Positions 53,218-62,983 of a stretch of 64,000 nt of DNA are shown here, piece after piece. How positions within the stretch are numbered: position 1 is the first letter of the stretch; the number at the start of each line of letters is the position of its first letter. Both the position numbers and the translations under genes were made by a program. The notes under the pieces are model-generated. The model saw only the letters and a list, made by a program, of their open reading frames with translations, was not told the origin of the DNA and made no database searches. The stretch is from an uncultured Collinsella sp. (lineage in GTDB: Bacteria > Actinomycetota > Coriobacteriia > Coriobacteriales > Coriobacteriaceae): the NCBI GenBank assembly GCA_937925715.1, contig CALAMG010000004.1:1-64000 (forward strand), read 5' to 3'.

Positions 53218-54186
53218 CTACAGCGCTTCTTGCCATGGATATTCCTTTCCAAACATGCGATCGACTTCGAGCTGAATTCGCTCATCGTCGATTGCCACCA
53301 AAGATAGCGCAAGCGAAATGTTGTCGACACGGGAGGAGTCGGCAAACACGGGCGCATAGCGCCACACTTGGATCATCGCCGTCTCGTTATCCGGCAACTC
53401 CCCGTCTGCGACTTCGAGGTCGCTCAGTTGACGCCATGTACTTCTTAAGACGGCCTTTTGTTCCATGCCCGGTGCAGCGAGCATCGAACGCGCGGCGAGC
53501 GCCGTCTCCCCGGCGTCAACAAGATAGTCGATCTTCGGCGTCTTCCTTGCAAAAAAGACCTTCGAGACAGGCGAGGAGAGCTCTGACATGTGCTCACTAA
53601 GCAGAAGATCAACGGCAACAGGGAACACGACGACACGTCGCTCGCAACGTTCGCGCCTCGCGAGCCCCCTGTCGACAAGCTCGGTTATGGCCTCACTCGC
53701 ACGGCTTGCCGAGATCCCAAGCGCACGACAAAGGTCATAGGGACGATATGGCTCCTGGGTTGCTCCCCAGATTGCGGCAGCCTGCGCGTTGGGCGACATC
53801 TTGGTCGCGTGATTGCGAAACCGGGCACCGCCCCCTTCCGTGCAGGCTGTACCCATAAATGGAAGAAAAGCCTGTCTACCCGGGCAGACAAAGGGAATCC
53901 CTTGTGCGACCAATGCTTTGCGCTGACGTGCATCGGCATCAGGAAATGAAACGACAACAGGAGTCTCCGCGCGCAAGGCTAGCTGACTATAGACCCTCTT
54001 AGCCTCGGGAAGCCCGACGCCAGTAGGCAAACTTGCAAGCAAAAACGAAAAACCGTTTGCGTCAACAGCGCGGACCTCAATCGCCCGCAGATGCAGCGGC
54101 AAGCGTGCGGATCCAGGCCAATTTTTGGTCTTGGCAGAGAGGCCTAGTGCTTCTTGTAAGTAGATTAGCGCTTCGTTCATTTCCAT
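53218..54186 (-). CDS. Winged-helix (MarR-like) regulatory protein
   Basis: This 322-residue protein has an N-terminal half of unknown fold with GIPFVCPGRQAFLPFMG and a central HTH-like segment, QEPYRPYDLCRALGISASRASEAITELVDRGLARRE, a winged-helix pattern. The C-terminal part may bind a ligand or partner. Its position between the pilin genes and the sortase, on the same strand, suggests it regulates the pilus locus (inference). A similar domain order occurs in other Coriobacteriia regulators of unknown role. The start is the ATG at 54186. Confidence 0.75.
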   Translation of the reverse strand: MEMNEALIYLQEALGLSAKTKNWPGSARLPLHLRAIEVRAVDANGFSFLLASLPTGVGLPEAKRVYSQLALRAETPVVVSFPDADARQRKALVAQGIPFVCPGRQAFLPFMGTACTEGGGARFRNHATKMSPNAQAAAIWGATQEPYRPYDLCRALGISASRASEAITELVDRGLARRERCERRVVVFPVAVDLLLSEHMSELSSPVSKVFFARKTPKIDYLVDAGETALAARSMLAAPGMEQKAVLRSTWRQLSDLEVADGELPDNETAMIQVWRYAPVFADSSRVDNISLALSLVAIDDERIQLEVDRMFGKEYPWQEAL

Positions 54187-54698
54187 CGTTTTCGTTTGAT
54201 TCCATTTTTAATTGGAATTATACATAATTTTCGGAATTAACGAGATTCCTTTCGTGCGTAGGCCAGCATTTGAGTTTTCAAAATGTCCCGGATCGGCGGG
54301 GCGATTCGGGATACAATATCAATAGAAAACGACGCACCCCGCGTAAATGTTTGGGAGCGAGGGCGGCCTAGTTTTCAGCTTTTGTTAAATGCCCGGGATC
54401 CGACCCCCGGGCATTCTTATTTGCGCTTTTTGCGGCGCAAATGCCTTCTACCGTCCGCACCGCGCGTGCGCCTACGGACCTTAAACCGAACTTCATACGA
54501 GTCAAGAAACGCGATGACGAACGTGCCCGCATCGGACGATGGAGGCTGGCTGCGTTATCCAAAAAAACGGGGCAGACTCCAGTGCGGAGTCTGCCCCGAA
54601 AAGAGAATGGCAAAGCAAGAACGTGGATGGACGAGAAAAGTGTCCGCAAGTCTCATGGCCATCACATCCCACCTGCCAAAGGGATGGGTGAGCGAGCG
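54187..54698. other. Gap between regulator and major pilin gene
   Basis: This 512-bp stretch has no supported gene. It holds the promoter region of the HTH regulator (AT-rich near 54190-54250) and a perfect 10-bp hairpin, AATGCCCGGG with CCCGGGCATT (54388-54397, 54406-54415), followed on the plus strand by CTTATTTG. It also holds the pilin terminator at 54561-54598. The origin of the plus-strand hairpin is unclear, as no plus-strand gene precedes it. Confidence 0.5.
54561..54598 (-). terminator. Terminator of the pilin operon
   Basis: A perfect 13-bp stem (cggggcagactcc with its complement) and a 5-nt loop is followed on the minus strand by TTTTTTT. It lies about 100 nt after the major pilin stop codon. 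Confidence 0.93.
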
Positions 54699-56459
54699 TT
54701 ACTCCTGCTCGGACTCCTCAGCCTGCTTACGGCTGCGGATGAGGTGCGCCACGCCGATGCACAGCACCGCGCCACCAGCGATCCAGGTGAACGTCACGCC
54801 GTTGAGACCGGTCAGCGGGAGGTTAGAGCCCTTCTGGTCGGTGACAGTGAGGTGTACCTTGCCGTCAACTTTCTCGGTATTAGTTTCAGCCACCGTGACG
54901 AGCTTGTTATCGGTTCCCTCGGCGAGCCTGCACCCAGGATTGAAAGAATCGTCGTTAGTGGGCAGCCCATTGTTCGTGATGGTGAACGTGATGCCATCGG
55001 CTGCGGAGTTATTGTAGCCAGGAGCGGGCTTAACTTCCTTGAGGACATAGGTGCCCTCGTCAAGGCCGACGACATTGATCTTGCCTTCGCTGTTGGTGGT
55101 CAGAATTGCATCATTCTTATTTGGCGTCAGAGTACCGTCGGCCTTGATGTAATCTTTGGATCCACTCTCTTGCAGTATGAACTGAACGCCGGCAAGGGCT
55201 GGCTTATTTCCACTCTTGTCAACATCGGAACCCACCTTGGTAACGTCGATGCCGTAAGTGTAGTCATAAGCAAGATGCTCAACCGTTTTACCATGGCTAC
55301 TAATATTGTGCGGGTTGTTGGAATAAGTCAGAGTAACCCTGTTCTTTTGCGGCTGACCAACCAAACCGTTGAAATCAGTCTTCATCACTCCGCCTTCAAA
55401 AATCTTAGAAGGATCAAGCTTGGCTTTATACCCAACGGTTACTTTGGTGTCTGCCCCGAAAGTGACAGGGCCATTCGAGCACGTGCACGCCTTAAGGTTA
55501 TTAAAGACCACTTTGAGTGTGTTGTCCTCGTAAGTAGCTTGATAACCCGACGTTACTTTATAGCCATTGATTTCTACAGTAATATTGGGCTCATTCGAAT
55601 CGTCCACGAGCTCAGCAGACATAGAGCCAGGCAACTTGTCCTCGAACTCGTAATAATACTCATCGTAGGTGTTGACATTGCTCGCAACGGTGCCGGTCAG
55701 CTGATACTCGATAAACTGATCCATACGGGAGTCGGCGGACTTCTTAAACGTGGCGCCCATCGCGTCGTCCTTGACGGCCTTGGTCACTTTAGGGACATCC
55801 TTTTTGGGCTTCACATTTACATCTTCGCCACCGACGACAGCGAAGATCGGCGAGGTGAAAGCGTCAATGTTACCATCTGCTCCGGTAGTATTACCGACCG
55901 ACTTCGTTTCAAAGAGCCAATAGCCAGCATCAATACCCGTGAATGTTCCCGTACCGCTCGTCGCATCAATCCATGCCTTACTTTCAAGCGCCTTGGCGAT
56001 CCTGTCGAGCGTCGTTCCCACGTTCAGATTGGTAGTCTGGTTGGTGCCAGCCTCATACTCAGCCTCGGTCTTAGTCTTAATCCACTTCGCCCAGGCGGCA
56101 GCATCATTGATGTTGGCCGGTTTAGAAGGGTCCGTCGTGTCCGATTCAAATTCCCCGATCACGGCATCCCTCACTTCATCCGATGCCCACTTAATATCGG
56201 ACAGCGTCTTCTCATCGGTAGAGTCCCAAACATTGGTGTTTGTCTGATCCTGCGTAACCGTAGCGGAGAAAATCTTGATGCCCTTAAAGGTCGTACCCGC
56301 GTAGTCGTCATCTTTGATCGTCACATTGCCAATCGTCGTAGCCACAGGCGTACCATCAGCAAACGCCATGGTCACCGGGGCCATCACGCCGCCGAAGCTC
56401 AGCGCTGCTGTGAGGCCGGCGGTTACTGCCAGGCGTGCGATGTTCTTGCTCATGCTCAT
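54699..56459 (-). CDS. Major pilin (SpaA-type, LPLTG-anchored)
   Basis: This 586-residue surface protein has a signal peptide (cleavage about residue 33 after TMAFA) and a sorting signal LPLTG (547-551) with hydrophobic stretch and charged tail. The segment VNVKPKKDVPKVTK resembles a pilin motif with a reactive lysine, and YVLKEVKPAPGY is an E-box, so it should be polymerised by the class C sortase. The domains suit isopeptide-stabilised immunoglobulin-like folds. The start ATG at 56459 follows GGAGGAAAAGAAG. It lies downstream of two further LPxTG-like genes, 108 nt after the second. Confidence 0.9.
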   Translation of the reverse strand: MSMSKNIARLAVTAGLTAALSFGGVMAPVTMAFADGTPVATTIGNVTIKDDDYAGTTFKGIKIFSATVTQDQTNTNVWDSTDEKTLSDIKWASDEVRDAVIGEFESDTTDPSKPANINDAAAWAKWIKTKTEAEYEAGTNQTTNLNVGTTLDRIAKALESKAWIDATSGTGTFTGIDAGYWLFETKSVGNTTGADGNIDAFTSPIFAVVGGEDVNVKPKKDVPKVTKAVKDDAMGATFKKSADSRMDQFIEYQLTGTVASNVNTYDEYYYEFEDKLPGSMSAELVDDSNEPNITVEINGYKVTSGYQATYEDNTLKVVFNNLKACTCSNGPVTFGADTKVTVGYKAKLDPSKIFEGGVMKTDFNGLVGQPQKNRVTLTYSNNPHNISSHGKTVEHLAYDYTYGIDVTKVGSDVDKSGNKPALAGVQFILQESGSKDYIKADGTLTPNKNDAILTTNSEGKINVVGLDEGTYVLKEVKPAPGYNNSAADGITFTITNNGLPTNDDSFNPGCRLAEGTDNKLVTVAETNTEKVDGKVHLTVTDQKGSNLPLTGLNGVTFTWIAGGAVLCIGVAHLIRSRKQAEESEQE

Positions 56460-56567
56460 CTTCTTTTCCTCCGTTTTCCGTTTGATTCTCATTCGATCGG
56501 TCATCATCTGTCTGTGTCTTAGCATCTGCTTCGCTACGTCTCGCCCCGCTCTCTGTGGGGCTGCCAG

Positions 56568-58238
56568 CTACTCTTTATGGCTGCCACCTCCCCGCTTGAC
56601 CAGGAGCGCGACCACGATGAGCGCGGCTCCGGCGACCGCTGCGGCGGCCGCGGCGTACATTGCCATATCGCCAGTCGAGGGCATAAAGCCTCCGGTGGTA
56701 ATGCTAGGGGGTGTGCCGGTGGGCGTGTTGATGAGCGACGCCTCCAGGCTGCCCGTCGACCCGTCCGCACTGTCGGCGCGCAGGGGTGACTCGGCCGTGA
56801 TGGTGAGCTTGGGCTTGGCGGCGGCCACCTGGTCGACGTCCAGACCCTCGGCCTTGACCGTCGCGGAACGCGTGCCCTCAAAGGCGGTGTAGCCCTTGGG
56901 CGCCTTGAGCTCGCGGACCTCCAGCTTGCCCGAGTCCACGCCCGAGACGGCCACGCGGCCGTCCTCGCCCGTGGTGACGGTGGCCTTGCCCTCCGCATCC
57001 CACGTGCCGTCGGCCGCCAGTGTGCGACCGCGGTCGTCGGCGATGCTCAGGACCGCCCCGGCAAGCGGCTTGTCGCCGTCGCTGCCGCGCTTGGTGAGCG
57101 CGAGATCCCAGGTGTAGGCGCACGCGTCATCGCTCGGCGTGCGGGTGAAGCCGGCGTCGCCGGACTGGTCGGCGAGGGGAGAGCGCGGGTAGCGCAGGTA
57201 CACCTCGTTGGAGTTGCCCTTCGCGATGCCGTGGTTGCACGCGCTGTTGAGCGGCGCGTTGTACACGGCGACCACGCGGGCGCCCGCGGTAAAGGCTTCG
57301 GTCCCGCCGAGCGCGGCGATGAGGTCGCCGGTGCGCACGGTGAAGGTCTTGCCGTCGGCCGCTACCTTGGTGGCGCACTGGGCTGTGATGTCGGTCCAGC
57401 CCTGCGCGGGCTCGGTGCCGGCGCGGCCGTCCTTGCCGGCCGAGACGGCGTCGAAGCCGCCGTCCGCGCCCGCCGCCACGTACACGCGCATGCTCGCGGC
57501 CACCTTGGAGGGGTCGAGCCCCGCGCTCATGGTGTCGACGAACCGCACCGTATAGGTGTCGTAGGCCGTGAGGCCCGCCGGGACCGTGGCCGAGAGGCGC
57601 CAGTACAGGTCGTCGGCGACCGTGGCGTCGGCGGCCTTCTGCCAGGCGGCGGTGCCGTCCTCCAGCACGTGCTTGGACACCTTGGGGGTCGCGGCCTTGG
57701 GCTTGACGGTGACGGCGCTGCCGCCCGCCAGGGCCATGATCGGCGCGGTGCCGGCCTCGCCTTGGGCGATGGCGTCGTCTTTGGCGACGATGAACCAGTA
57801 GCCGCAGGGCAGCTCGGCCGCCGTGCCCGCGTTGAGGGCCACAAACACGGCGCCAGAGCTCTGGAGGGAACGAGCGAGCTGTGCGCTCAGCGCGCTCGTA
57901 AGGTGGGAATCGGTGTTGAGCCACTCGGCAGCTTCCTGCGCGGTGGTCTGGGAATTGGGCATGCCGGCGCTGTGCAGCACGGGCAGCGCGGCGTCGCGCA
58001 CGGCGTCGCTTGCCCAGGCGAGGGCGGTGGCGATCTTGGCGTCGCTGTCGCCGTCGACGACGTTGGCGCTAAAGATCTGGTAGGCGTCGTAGCTGCTCGC
58101 CACGGTGCCGCTCACCGTGATGGAACCGGTCGAGGTCGGCGCGGCCTGCGCGGAAGCGGGGAACACAACCGCGCAGGTGCCGATCAGGAGGGCAAGCAGC
58201 GCAAACAAGATCGGGAAGGAGCAAACTTTCTTATTCAC
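56568..58238 (-). CDS. Minor pilin with MPSTG sorting signal
   Basis: This 556-residue protein has an N-terminal signal peptide and a C-terminal MPSTG (519-523) in place of LPxTG, followed by an alanine-rich helix and KRGGGSHKE tail. It contains VTVKPKAATPKVSKHV, comparable to the pilin motif, and LEVRELKAPKGY, an E-box. The fold plan matches the major pilin, so it is likely a second shaft or base subunit. A GTG start at 58238 follows AAGGGAGGCGAGCGTC and overlaps the upstream stop codon by 8 nt. A GCCCC/GGGGC hairpin lies between it and the major pilin. Confidence 0.85.
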   Translation of the reverse strand: MNKKVCSFPILFALLALLIGTCAVVFPASAQAAPTSTGSITVSGTVASSYDAYQIFSANVVDGDSDAKIATALAWASDAVRDAALPVLHSAGMPNSQTTAQEAAEWLNTDSHLTSALSAQLARSLQSSGAVFVALNAGTAAELPCGYWFIVAKDDAIAQGEAGTAPIMALAGGSAVTVKPKAATPKVSKHVLEDGTAAWQKAADATVADDLYWRLSATVPAGLTAYDTYTVRFVDTMSAGLDPSKVAASMRVYVAAGADGGFDAVSAGKDGRAGTEPAQGWTDITAQCATKVAADGKTFTVRTGDLIAALGGTEAFTAGARVVAVYNAPLNSACNHGIAKGNSNEVYLRYPRSPLADQSGDAGFTRTPSDDACAYTWDLALTKRGSDGDKPLAGAVLSIADDRGRTLAADGTWDAEGKATVTTGEDGRVAVSGVDSGKLEVRELKAPKGYTAFEGTRSATVKAEGLDVDQVAAAKPKLTITAESPLRADSADGSTGSLEASLINTPTGTPPSITTGGFMPSTGDMAMYAAAAAAVAGAALIVVALLVKRGGGSHKE

Positions 58239-61200
58239 GACGCTCGCCTCCCTTCGCATTCGCCTTGCGACGAATGTGCATCCAGGCTGCAGCAGCGCAA
58301 AGCACCGCCGCGCCGGCAAGGTACGTCAGAGTGACGCCCGACATACCAGATAGAGGCAGAGTGGTGGAGTAGGTGTTGGTGAAGGTGGAGGCGGGAATGG
58401 CGTCGGGCGCGGCGGCGGAGGGTTGAACCACGACGCCCTGCCCGTTCTCACCCAGGGCGTTACCCATGTCATCCTTCATCTGCGTGACCGTGGTGGAGGT
58501 GGTGAGGCCGGAGTACTTACCATTGTCCCTGGCAACCTTCACCGTGACGGCAACCTGGTACTCGGCCTTGGAGTAGCGGAGCTTATTGACGGCACCGGTG
58601 GCGGGCGCGACCTCCTTTACCGTGTAGGTGTAGGTCTTGGCGTAGTCGTTATCGGTGCCTGCTTCAGTGGACAGGTGCGACATGTTGAACGTGATCGCGC
58701 CAAAGGTCGCCGTGATGTTGTTGAGCCTGGTGGCGTCAGTCTCCCCTGCCTTTGGGGCAACAGAAATCTTGAGCTCTTTGGGCTTGGGGGCTGTGTCTGC
58801 GTAGTCACCCGTAGCCTCAATGCTGAACTCGAACGGCACATAGCCTTTGTCGCCCTTCGGCCAATCCATGTTTCGAACCGATTTGATCACCGGGATCTCC
58901 ACGGACGTGGTGGTGAGAGTGTCAGAGATGTACGTAGTGCCATCAACGATGCTCGGCTTCTCGTCCCCGGTCCACGCAATGGAACCGTTCGTGTTCACCG
59001 TGAACCAATATTCCGTCGGGTTCTTCTCGTAGCCAAACGGAGCCTGGGTCTCAACAAGCGTGTACGTGCCCGGCAGCAGGCCCTCGAGCGTGAACTTGCC
59101 AGGCGCGGTGTCGGTGTCTACCCACGTGGTATCGCTCGAAGTCGACTGGTCGCTCACCTGGTCGATCACGGTCCAGGACTGGTCGGCCGTACTATCGGCA
59201 TCCTTTTTCTTGGTGAGCTTCCACTCAGAACCAGGCAAAGGAGTGTGTTTTGTGTCGTCCTCCGCCACCTTGGTCCAAGACACCGTACCGGTGATCCTGG
59301 CGTTGGGGATGGCACCCGTAAGGTTATTCTCGAACGGGACCAGTGAGTTGCGATTTGCCGTATCCACATAGCCCTGAACGTAGTTGACCGTCTCACCAGC
59401 ATTGTTCATGGTGGCATAGTAGATCTTGTCCGAAACCTGGTAACCCTCCGGCGCCGTCTCCTCTTTGATGTAATACGTGAAGTACTTGGTATCCTTGGGA
59501 TCGCCGATGTTGGCCTTCTGATTCAAATAGTTGAACTGAAGCTCGCCATGAACCGAAGCGTAATCATTTGCGCCACCGTCAGTCACCGTCACGATAGCGT
59601 GTTGGCCCGCGACAGCATCCTCGACAGAACCATAGATAGCCCACGAGGAACCGGGGAGCAGCGTAGTGCCGTCCGCAGCGTCGACCTTGCTCCACGCAAT
59701 GGCAGAGCCGTCCGGTGTATACGACCCGGACCACGGGAAGTTGTGACGCTCCTGATCCATATCGATGACGGAAGCCGAGTTACCCTCACCAAATGCTGCG
59801 GCAACCTTCGGGCTGTTCATTGAGAAATCGACGCCCACATAAACGCGACCGTTGGTAGTCACATGGTCGTCGAAACTTCCGTTGGGAACGAGAATCGATC
59901 CGATCATAGCCGCCGCAGGATCGTCGTCAGTCCACTTAGCACCGCTGACTGTGCCACTGTATCCCCAGTCCGCGCGGTCCTCTCCCGCGATGCCGCCTCG
60001 AATGGTAAGGCTGGTGGTATCGACGAAGTTCCACATGATGGACTGGGAGGCCAGCGAGTATTTCGCGTCAAGGTCTTTCTTGGCGTACTGACTCTCGTAA
60101 CCGCGAGATATTTCTGTATCTCCCCACCAGAAGCGCCAGCCGTTGTGGAACTCGACAGGATTAGTACCTGTAACGTTCACGACAATGGATGCGCCTTCGG
60201 GGATATTGGTGAACTTAAAGTCGACGCCGCGGTAGTAGACGCCATCCTTCCAGTTGGAGAGCTCGGAACCGGCGATGGTGAAGACCTGTTGCATAGAAGT
60301 TCCATCGCCGGTAAAGGTGATGAGTCGCTCGGTGTTGCGAATCATATTGTTCGGGATTCCGGTATCGAGCGCACCGGAAACAGACTTGCCGCTACCATCG
60401 TCGCTACCATCGAATTTGAGTGTATAGCTTGTTCCGTCGTTATTGTACTTGTTGATGACGTAGTTGCTATTAGGCTCTGCAAAGCCGTTGACATCCACCT
60501 CGCCGGTATCTTCAAACGAGTCGAGCTGTTTCGATAGCTTCGAGAGGTATCCATTTGTACCGTTATAGCTCGAATAATCGCTACCGTTGACATTAGTCAA
60601 ATCAACAGCTTTATTGAACAGGGTGCTTTCCAGAGCAGACAAGCCCTCGTACCAATTACCCTGCATTGTCACCACAGACTGGCGTTTATAGTCGCTATCG
60701 CGCCAGTATGTGATGGGGCCTGCGATTTGCGCGGTGTAGGCAAAGCCGGAAGGAGTCGCGCCCTCAAAAGGTCTCTGCTGTCCGACCCAAGCGCCTTTGT
60801 TCCAAGCGCCAACGGTAGTCGCCCCCGGCAAGTTGCCGTTGTAACCAACGCTCATTTTGGTGATCGCACTGTCGATTCCGGCGACCGCAAGCACGGTGCT
60901 GCCGTAGACAGGACGGAACTGGGAACCAAAACCAACGGTGCCAAAGCGGAAACCAGCGCCGTCACTATTATTATAGGGCCAGCTCTCTTTGAGTGGATTC
61001 ATGGCAAGCTTGCCACGGACCACGGTAAGGCCCTCCGCCTCAGCGGCATATGAGCCGGTGGGGGCGTTGTCCGCATCAAGATCGATAGTGCCGTCGCTCG
61101 GCTTATCGCTCGGCTTACCACCGATGTACATGTCGCGGCCGACGTAGGTGGCCACGCCGGGATCAGGGGTTGAGACATTGATATTCGTACCGATACCGAT

Positions 61201-61563
61201 AGACGTGGGAACGTAAATTCCCGGCTTCACGGTGGCCGTCGCTCCCGCTGAAGCCGCATTCGCACTCTGAGCCTGCTCAACACTATTTGAAGAGCCAGAC
61301 TCGCCGCCATCGGTCTCGTCGCTATTCTGGTTTTCGGCATCCTCGCTGGTGTTACCTACAGCAGCGGACTCACTTGAGGAACCCCCCCCCATTACAGTTT
61401 CCGCGGTAGAAACTGTCTGGGCATCGTTGGCGATGGCCTGCGAGATCGGGGGCATAACGAGCGACAGTACCAGGCTCAAAACGGATGCTCCGCACAAAAC
61501 GCCTGCCAGTACGCGACGCGTCGCTTTATTACTCTGCTTAGTTTTTTTTGAATTCGCTTTCAT
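58231..61563 (-). CDS. Tip adhesin with choice-of-anchor A and SpaA domains
   Basis: This 1110-residue surface protein has a signal peptide, a low-complexity Ser/Glu/Asn region (50-110), and a large N-terminal domain starting PGIYVPTSIGIGTNINVST, like choice-of-anchor A proteins. Two prealbumin-like SpaA modules follow (about 640-735 and 780-880; E-boxes YYIKEETAPEGY and YTLVETQAPFGY), then a Spy0128/FctA-like domain (about 905-1030) and LPLSG (1069-1073). The large N-terminal part and first place in the operon fit a tip adhesin. A G9 tract in codons 59-61 could cause phase variation. The ATG at 61563 follows GGGAGGAGACATCG. Confidence 0.88.
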   Translation of the reverse strand: MKANSKKTKQSNKATRRVLAGVLCGASVLSLVLSLVMPPISQAIANDAQTVSTAETVMGGGSSSESAAVGNTSEDAENQNSDETDGGESGSSNSVEQAQSANAASAGATATVKPGIYVPTSIGIGTNINVSTPDPGVATYVGRDMYIGGKPSDKPSDGTIDLDADNAPTGSYAAEAEGLTVVRGKLAMNPLKESWPYNNSDGAGFRFGTVGFGSQFRPVYGSTVLAVAGIDSAITKMSVGYNGNLPGATTVGAWNKGAWVGQQRPFEGATPSGFAYTAQIAGPITYWRDSDYKRQSVVTMQGNWYEGLSALESTLFNKAVDLTNVNGSDYSSYNGTNGYLSKLSKQLDSFEDTGEVDVNGFAEPNSNYVINKYNNDGTSYTLKFDGSDDGSGKSVSGALDTGIPNNMIRNTERLITFTGDGTSMQQVFTIAGSELSNWKDGVYYRGVDFKFTNIPEGASIVVNVTGTNPVEFHNGWRFWWGDTEISRGYESQYAKKDLDAKYSLASQSIMWNFVDTTSLTIRGGIAGEDRADWGYSGTVSGAKWTDDDPAAAMIGSILVPNGSFDDHVTTNGRVYVGVDFSMNSPKVAAAFGEGNSASVIDMDQERHNFPWSGSYTPDGSAIAWSKVDAADGTTLLPGSSWAIYGSVEDAVAGQHAIVTVTDGGANDYASVHGELQFNYLNQKANIGDPKDTKYFTYYIKEETAPEGYQVSDKIYYATMNNAGETVNYVQGYVDTANRNSLVPFENNLTGAIPNARITGTVSWTKVAEDDTKHTPLPGSEWKLTKKKDADSTADQSWTVIDQVSDQSTSSDTTWVDTDTAPGKFTLEGLLPGTYTLVETQAPFGYEKNPTEYWFTVNTNGSIAWTGDEKPSIVDGTTYISDTLTTTSVEIPVIKSVRNMDWPKGDKGYVPFEFSIEATGDYADTAPKPKELKISVAPKAGETDATRLNNITATFGAITFNMSHLSTEAGTDNDYAKTYTYTVKEVAPATGAVNKLRYSKAEYQVAVTVKVARDNGKYSGLTTSTTVTQMKDDMGNALGENGQGVVVQPSAAAPDAIPASTFTNTYSTTLPLSGMSGVTLTYLAGAAVLCAAAAWMHIRRKANAKGGERRE
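61382..61390 (-). repeat. G9 homopolymer in the tip adhesin coding sequence
   Basis: Nine consecutive G residues on the coding strand encode Gly59-61, just after the signal peptide. Tracts of this length slip during replication, and a gain or loss of one base would truncate the adhesin. Confidence 0.9.
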
Positions 61564-62022
61564 CGATGTCTCCTCCCCAAGAGACCGCGATCTTGCTCTT
61601 TCACTATCAAACGTATCTGCGCAACCTGTAATTGCGCACGCTTATAGTTCATATTGTAACGATTGTTTGAACATCTAAGCAATAATACCAATAGTTTTGT
61701 AGCGAATTCTCAATTCTCTTGACATTTGCTCGGATTTACCTTCGTTTATTCGCTATGAAATATCTATTTCTACTGGTAATCAAGCTAGTTATCATTTTTT
61801 TAATAGCATTTTATTTATTTGCACAACATTTTGCTCAAGAGCAAACATCTTGTGAACAGTCGAAAATCGACCGTGAACGGTAAGTCATTAACCGGGAGGA
61901 ATAGACTACCAAATTGATGGGAATATCTTTAACTCATCGGTGGTTAGAAGCATGATGTTCAGACAACCAAATTTGAATTTGCGCGCAGTTTTTAGGCATC
62001 AATTCGCCCAAATCGCCTGAGG
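61564..62022 (-). promoter_or_regulatory. AT-rich upstream region of the pilus operon
   Basis: This region is much AT-richer than its surroundings, especially 61680-61860, and has no open frame with family features. A promoter candidate on the minus strand has TTGCTT (complement of 61677-61682) and TACAAT (complement of 61653-61658) with an 18-nt spacer. The AT-rich stretch may bind a nucleoid or regulator protein. Confidence 0.45.
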
Positions 62023-62055
62023 CCACCACAAAGGTGCCTGCCCCCCTTGTGGCGG
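62023..62055. repeat. Palindromic repeat B, copy 3 (imperfect)
   Basis: CCACCACAAAGG (62023-62034) is partly mirrored by CCTTGTGGCGG (62045-62055). It lies 14 nt after the HAD hydrolase stop codon on the minus strand. Confidence 0.75.
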
Positions 62056-62068
62056 TTCTCCCCCGGCG

Positions 62069-62890
62069 CTACAGCAGATGCTCCTCGATAAAGATCGCGA
62101 TGCCGTCTTTGTCGTTGCTGGCGGTTACAAAATCGGCGGCGGCACGGGTGGCATCGCTACCATTTGCCATGGCCACGCCCACACCGGCGTCGGCCACCAT
62201 GCAGGTATCGTTGTCCGCATCGCCAAACACGCAGATGTTTTGGAGCTCCATGTCGTTGAGCTCCGCCACGCGCACAAGGCCGCGCGTCTTGGACACGCGC
62301 GGATCCATGAACTCGTAGAGCCGCTGCGTGGTTTGCAGAGCCGCCGCCTTAACAGTGTCATCGGCAAACGTCGACGCCCGCTCAATCACCCGCGGCATCA
62401 CCTCGGGCGCCATGGTAAACATCACCTTGGGCTGCGGCTCGCGCAAAAACTCGGCAAAATCGACCACCTGGTAGGGCACGCCGTCGACGCGCGACAGGTG
62501 CTCGACGCACGCGTTGCTCTCGGGCACGTAGAACACGCCGTCTCGGGGGCAGACGGGCGTTGCCGGAAGGTCCGCCATGTGCTTGCAGATGCGCGCGATG
62601 GTCTCGCCCGGCAGCGGATAGCTCAGCTCGTTGATGTCGTGCGCGCGGTCGATGACCTCGGCGCCACCGCAGCCCACCATCACGTCTACCAGGCCTTCGA
62701 TGCCCCAGAGCTCGTACATGGCCTCGGTCGCGTGGGCGTCGCGCCCGGTGCACAGGCCAAACAGCACGCCGCGCTCGCGCAGGGCGCGGATCGCCGCCAC
62801 GGTGCGCGGAGACACCGTGTGCTGGCTCGTGAGCAGCGTGCCGTCGATATCGCAGAACACGGCTTTGATGTGGCTGAAGGTGGTGTCCAT
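62069..62890 (-). CDS. Cof-type HAD-IIB phosphatase
   Basis: This 273-residue protein is a haloacid dehalogenase-fold sugar-phosphatase. Motif I is FCDIDGTLL with Asp14 as nucleophile and Asp16 as acid/base; motif IV is VFGDADNDTCM near residue 220, and VGVAMANGSDATRAAAD follows as usual. The IIB cap lies between them. The physiological substrate is unknown. The ATG at 62890 follows AAAGGCCCCC; the longer frame to 63094 runs through palindromic repeats A and B and is not credible. Confidence 0.9.
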   Translation of the reverse strand: MDTTFSHIKAVFCDIDGTLLTSQHTVSPRTVAAIRALRERGVLFGLCTGRDAHATEAMYELWGIEGLVDVMVGCGGAEVIDRAHDINELSYPLPGETIARICKHMADLPATPVCPRDGVFYVPESNACVEHLSRVDGVPYQVVDFAEFLREPQPKVMFTMAPEVMPRVIERASTFADDTVKAAALQTTQRLYEFMDPRVSKTRGLVRVAELNDMELQNICVFGDADNDTCMVADAGVGVAMANGSDATRAAADFVTASNDKDGIAIFIEEHLL

Positions 62891-62983
62891 GGGGGCCTTT
62901 CTGGGTTGTGCGGCGGTGTGGGGTGTATTCGCGAACGGCGTACATGGTATACCAAGGCGGACACGGGGCGCTTTGGCGCAAAA

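Noticed and set aside
54441..56522. 693-codon open frame opposite the major pilin
   Set aside because: Antisense shadow of a gene with signal peptide, E-box and sorting signal.
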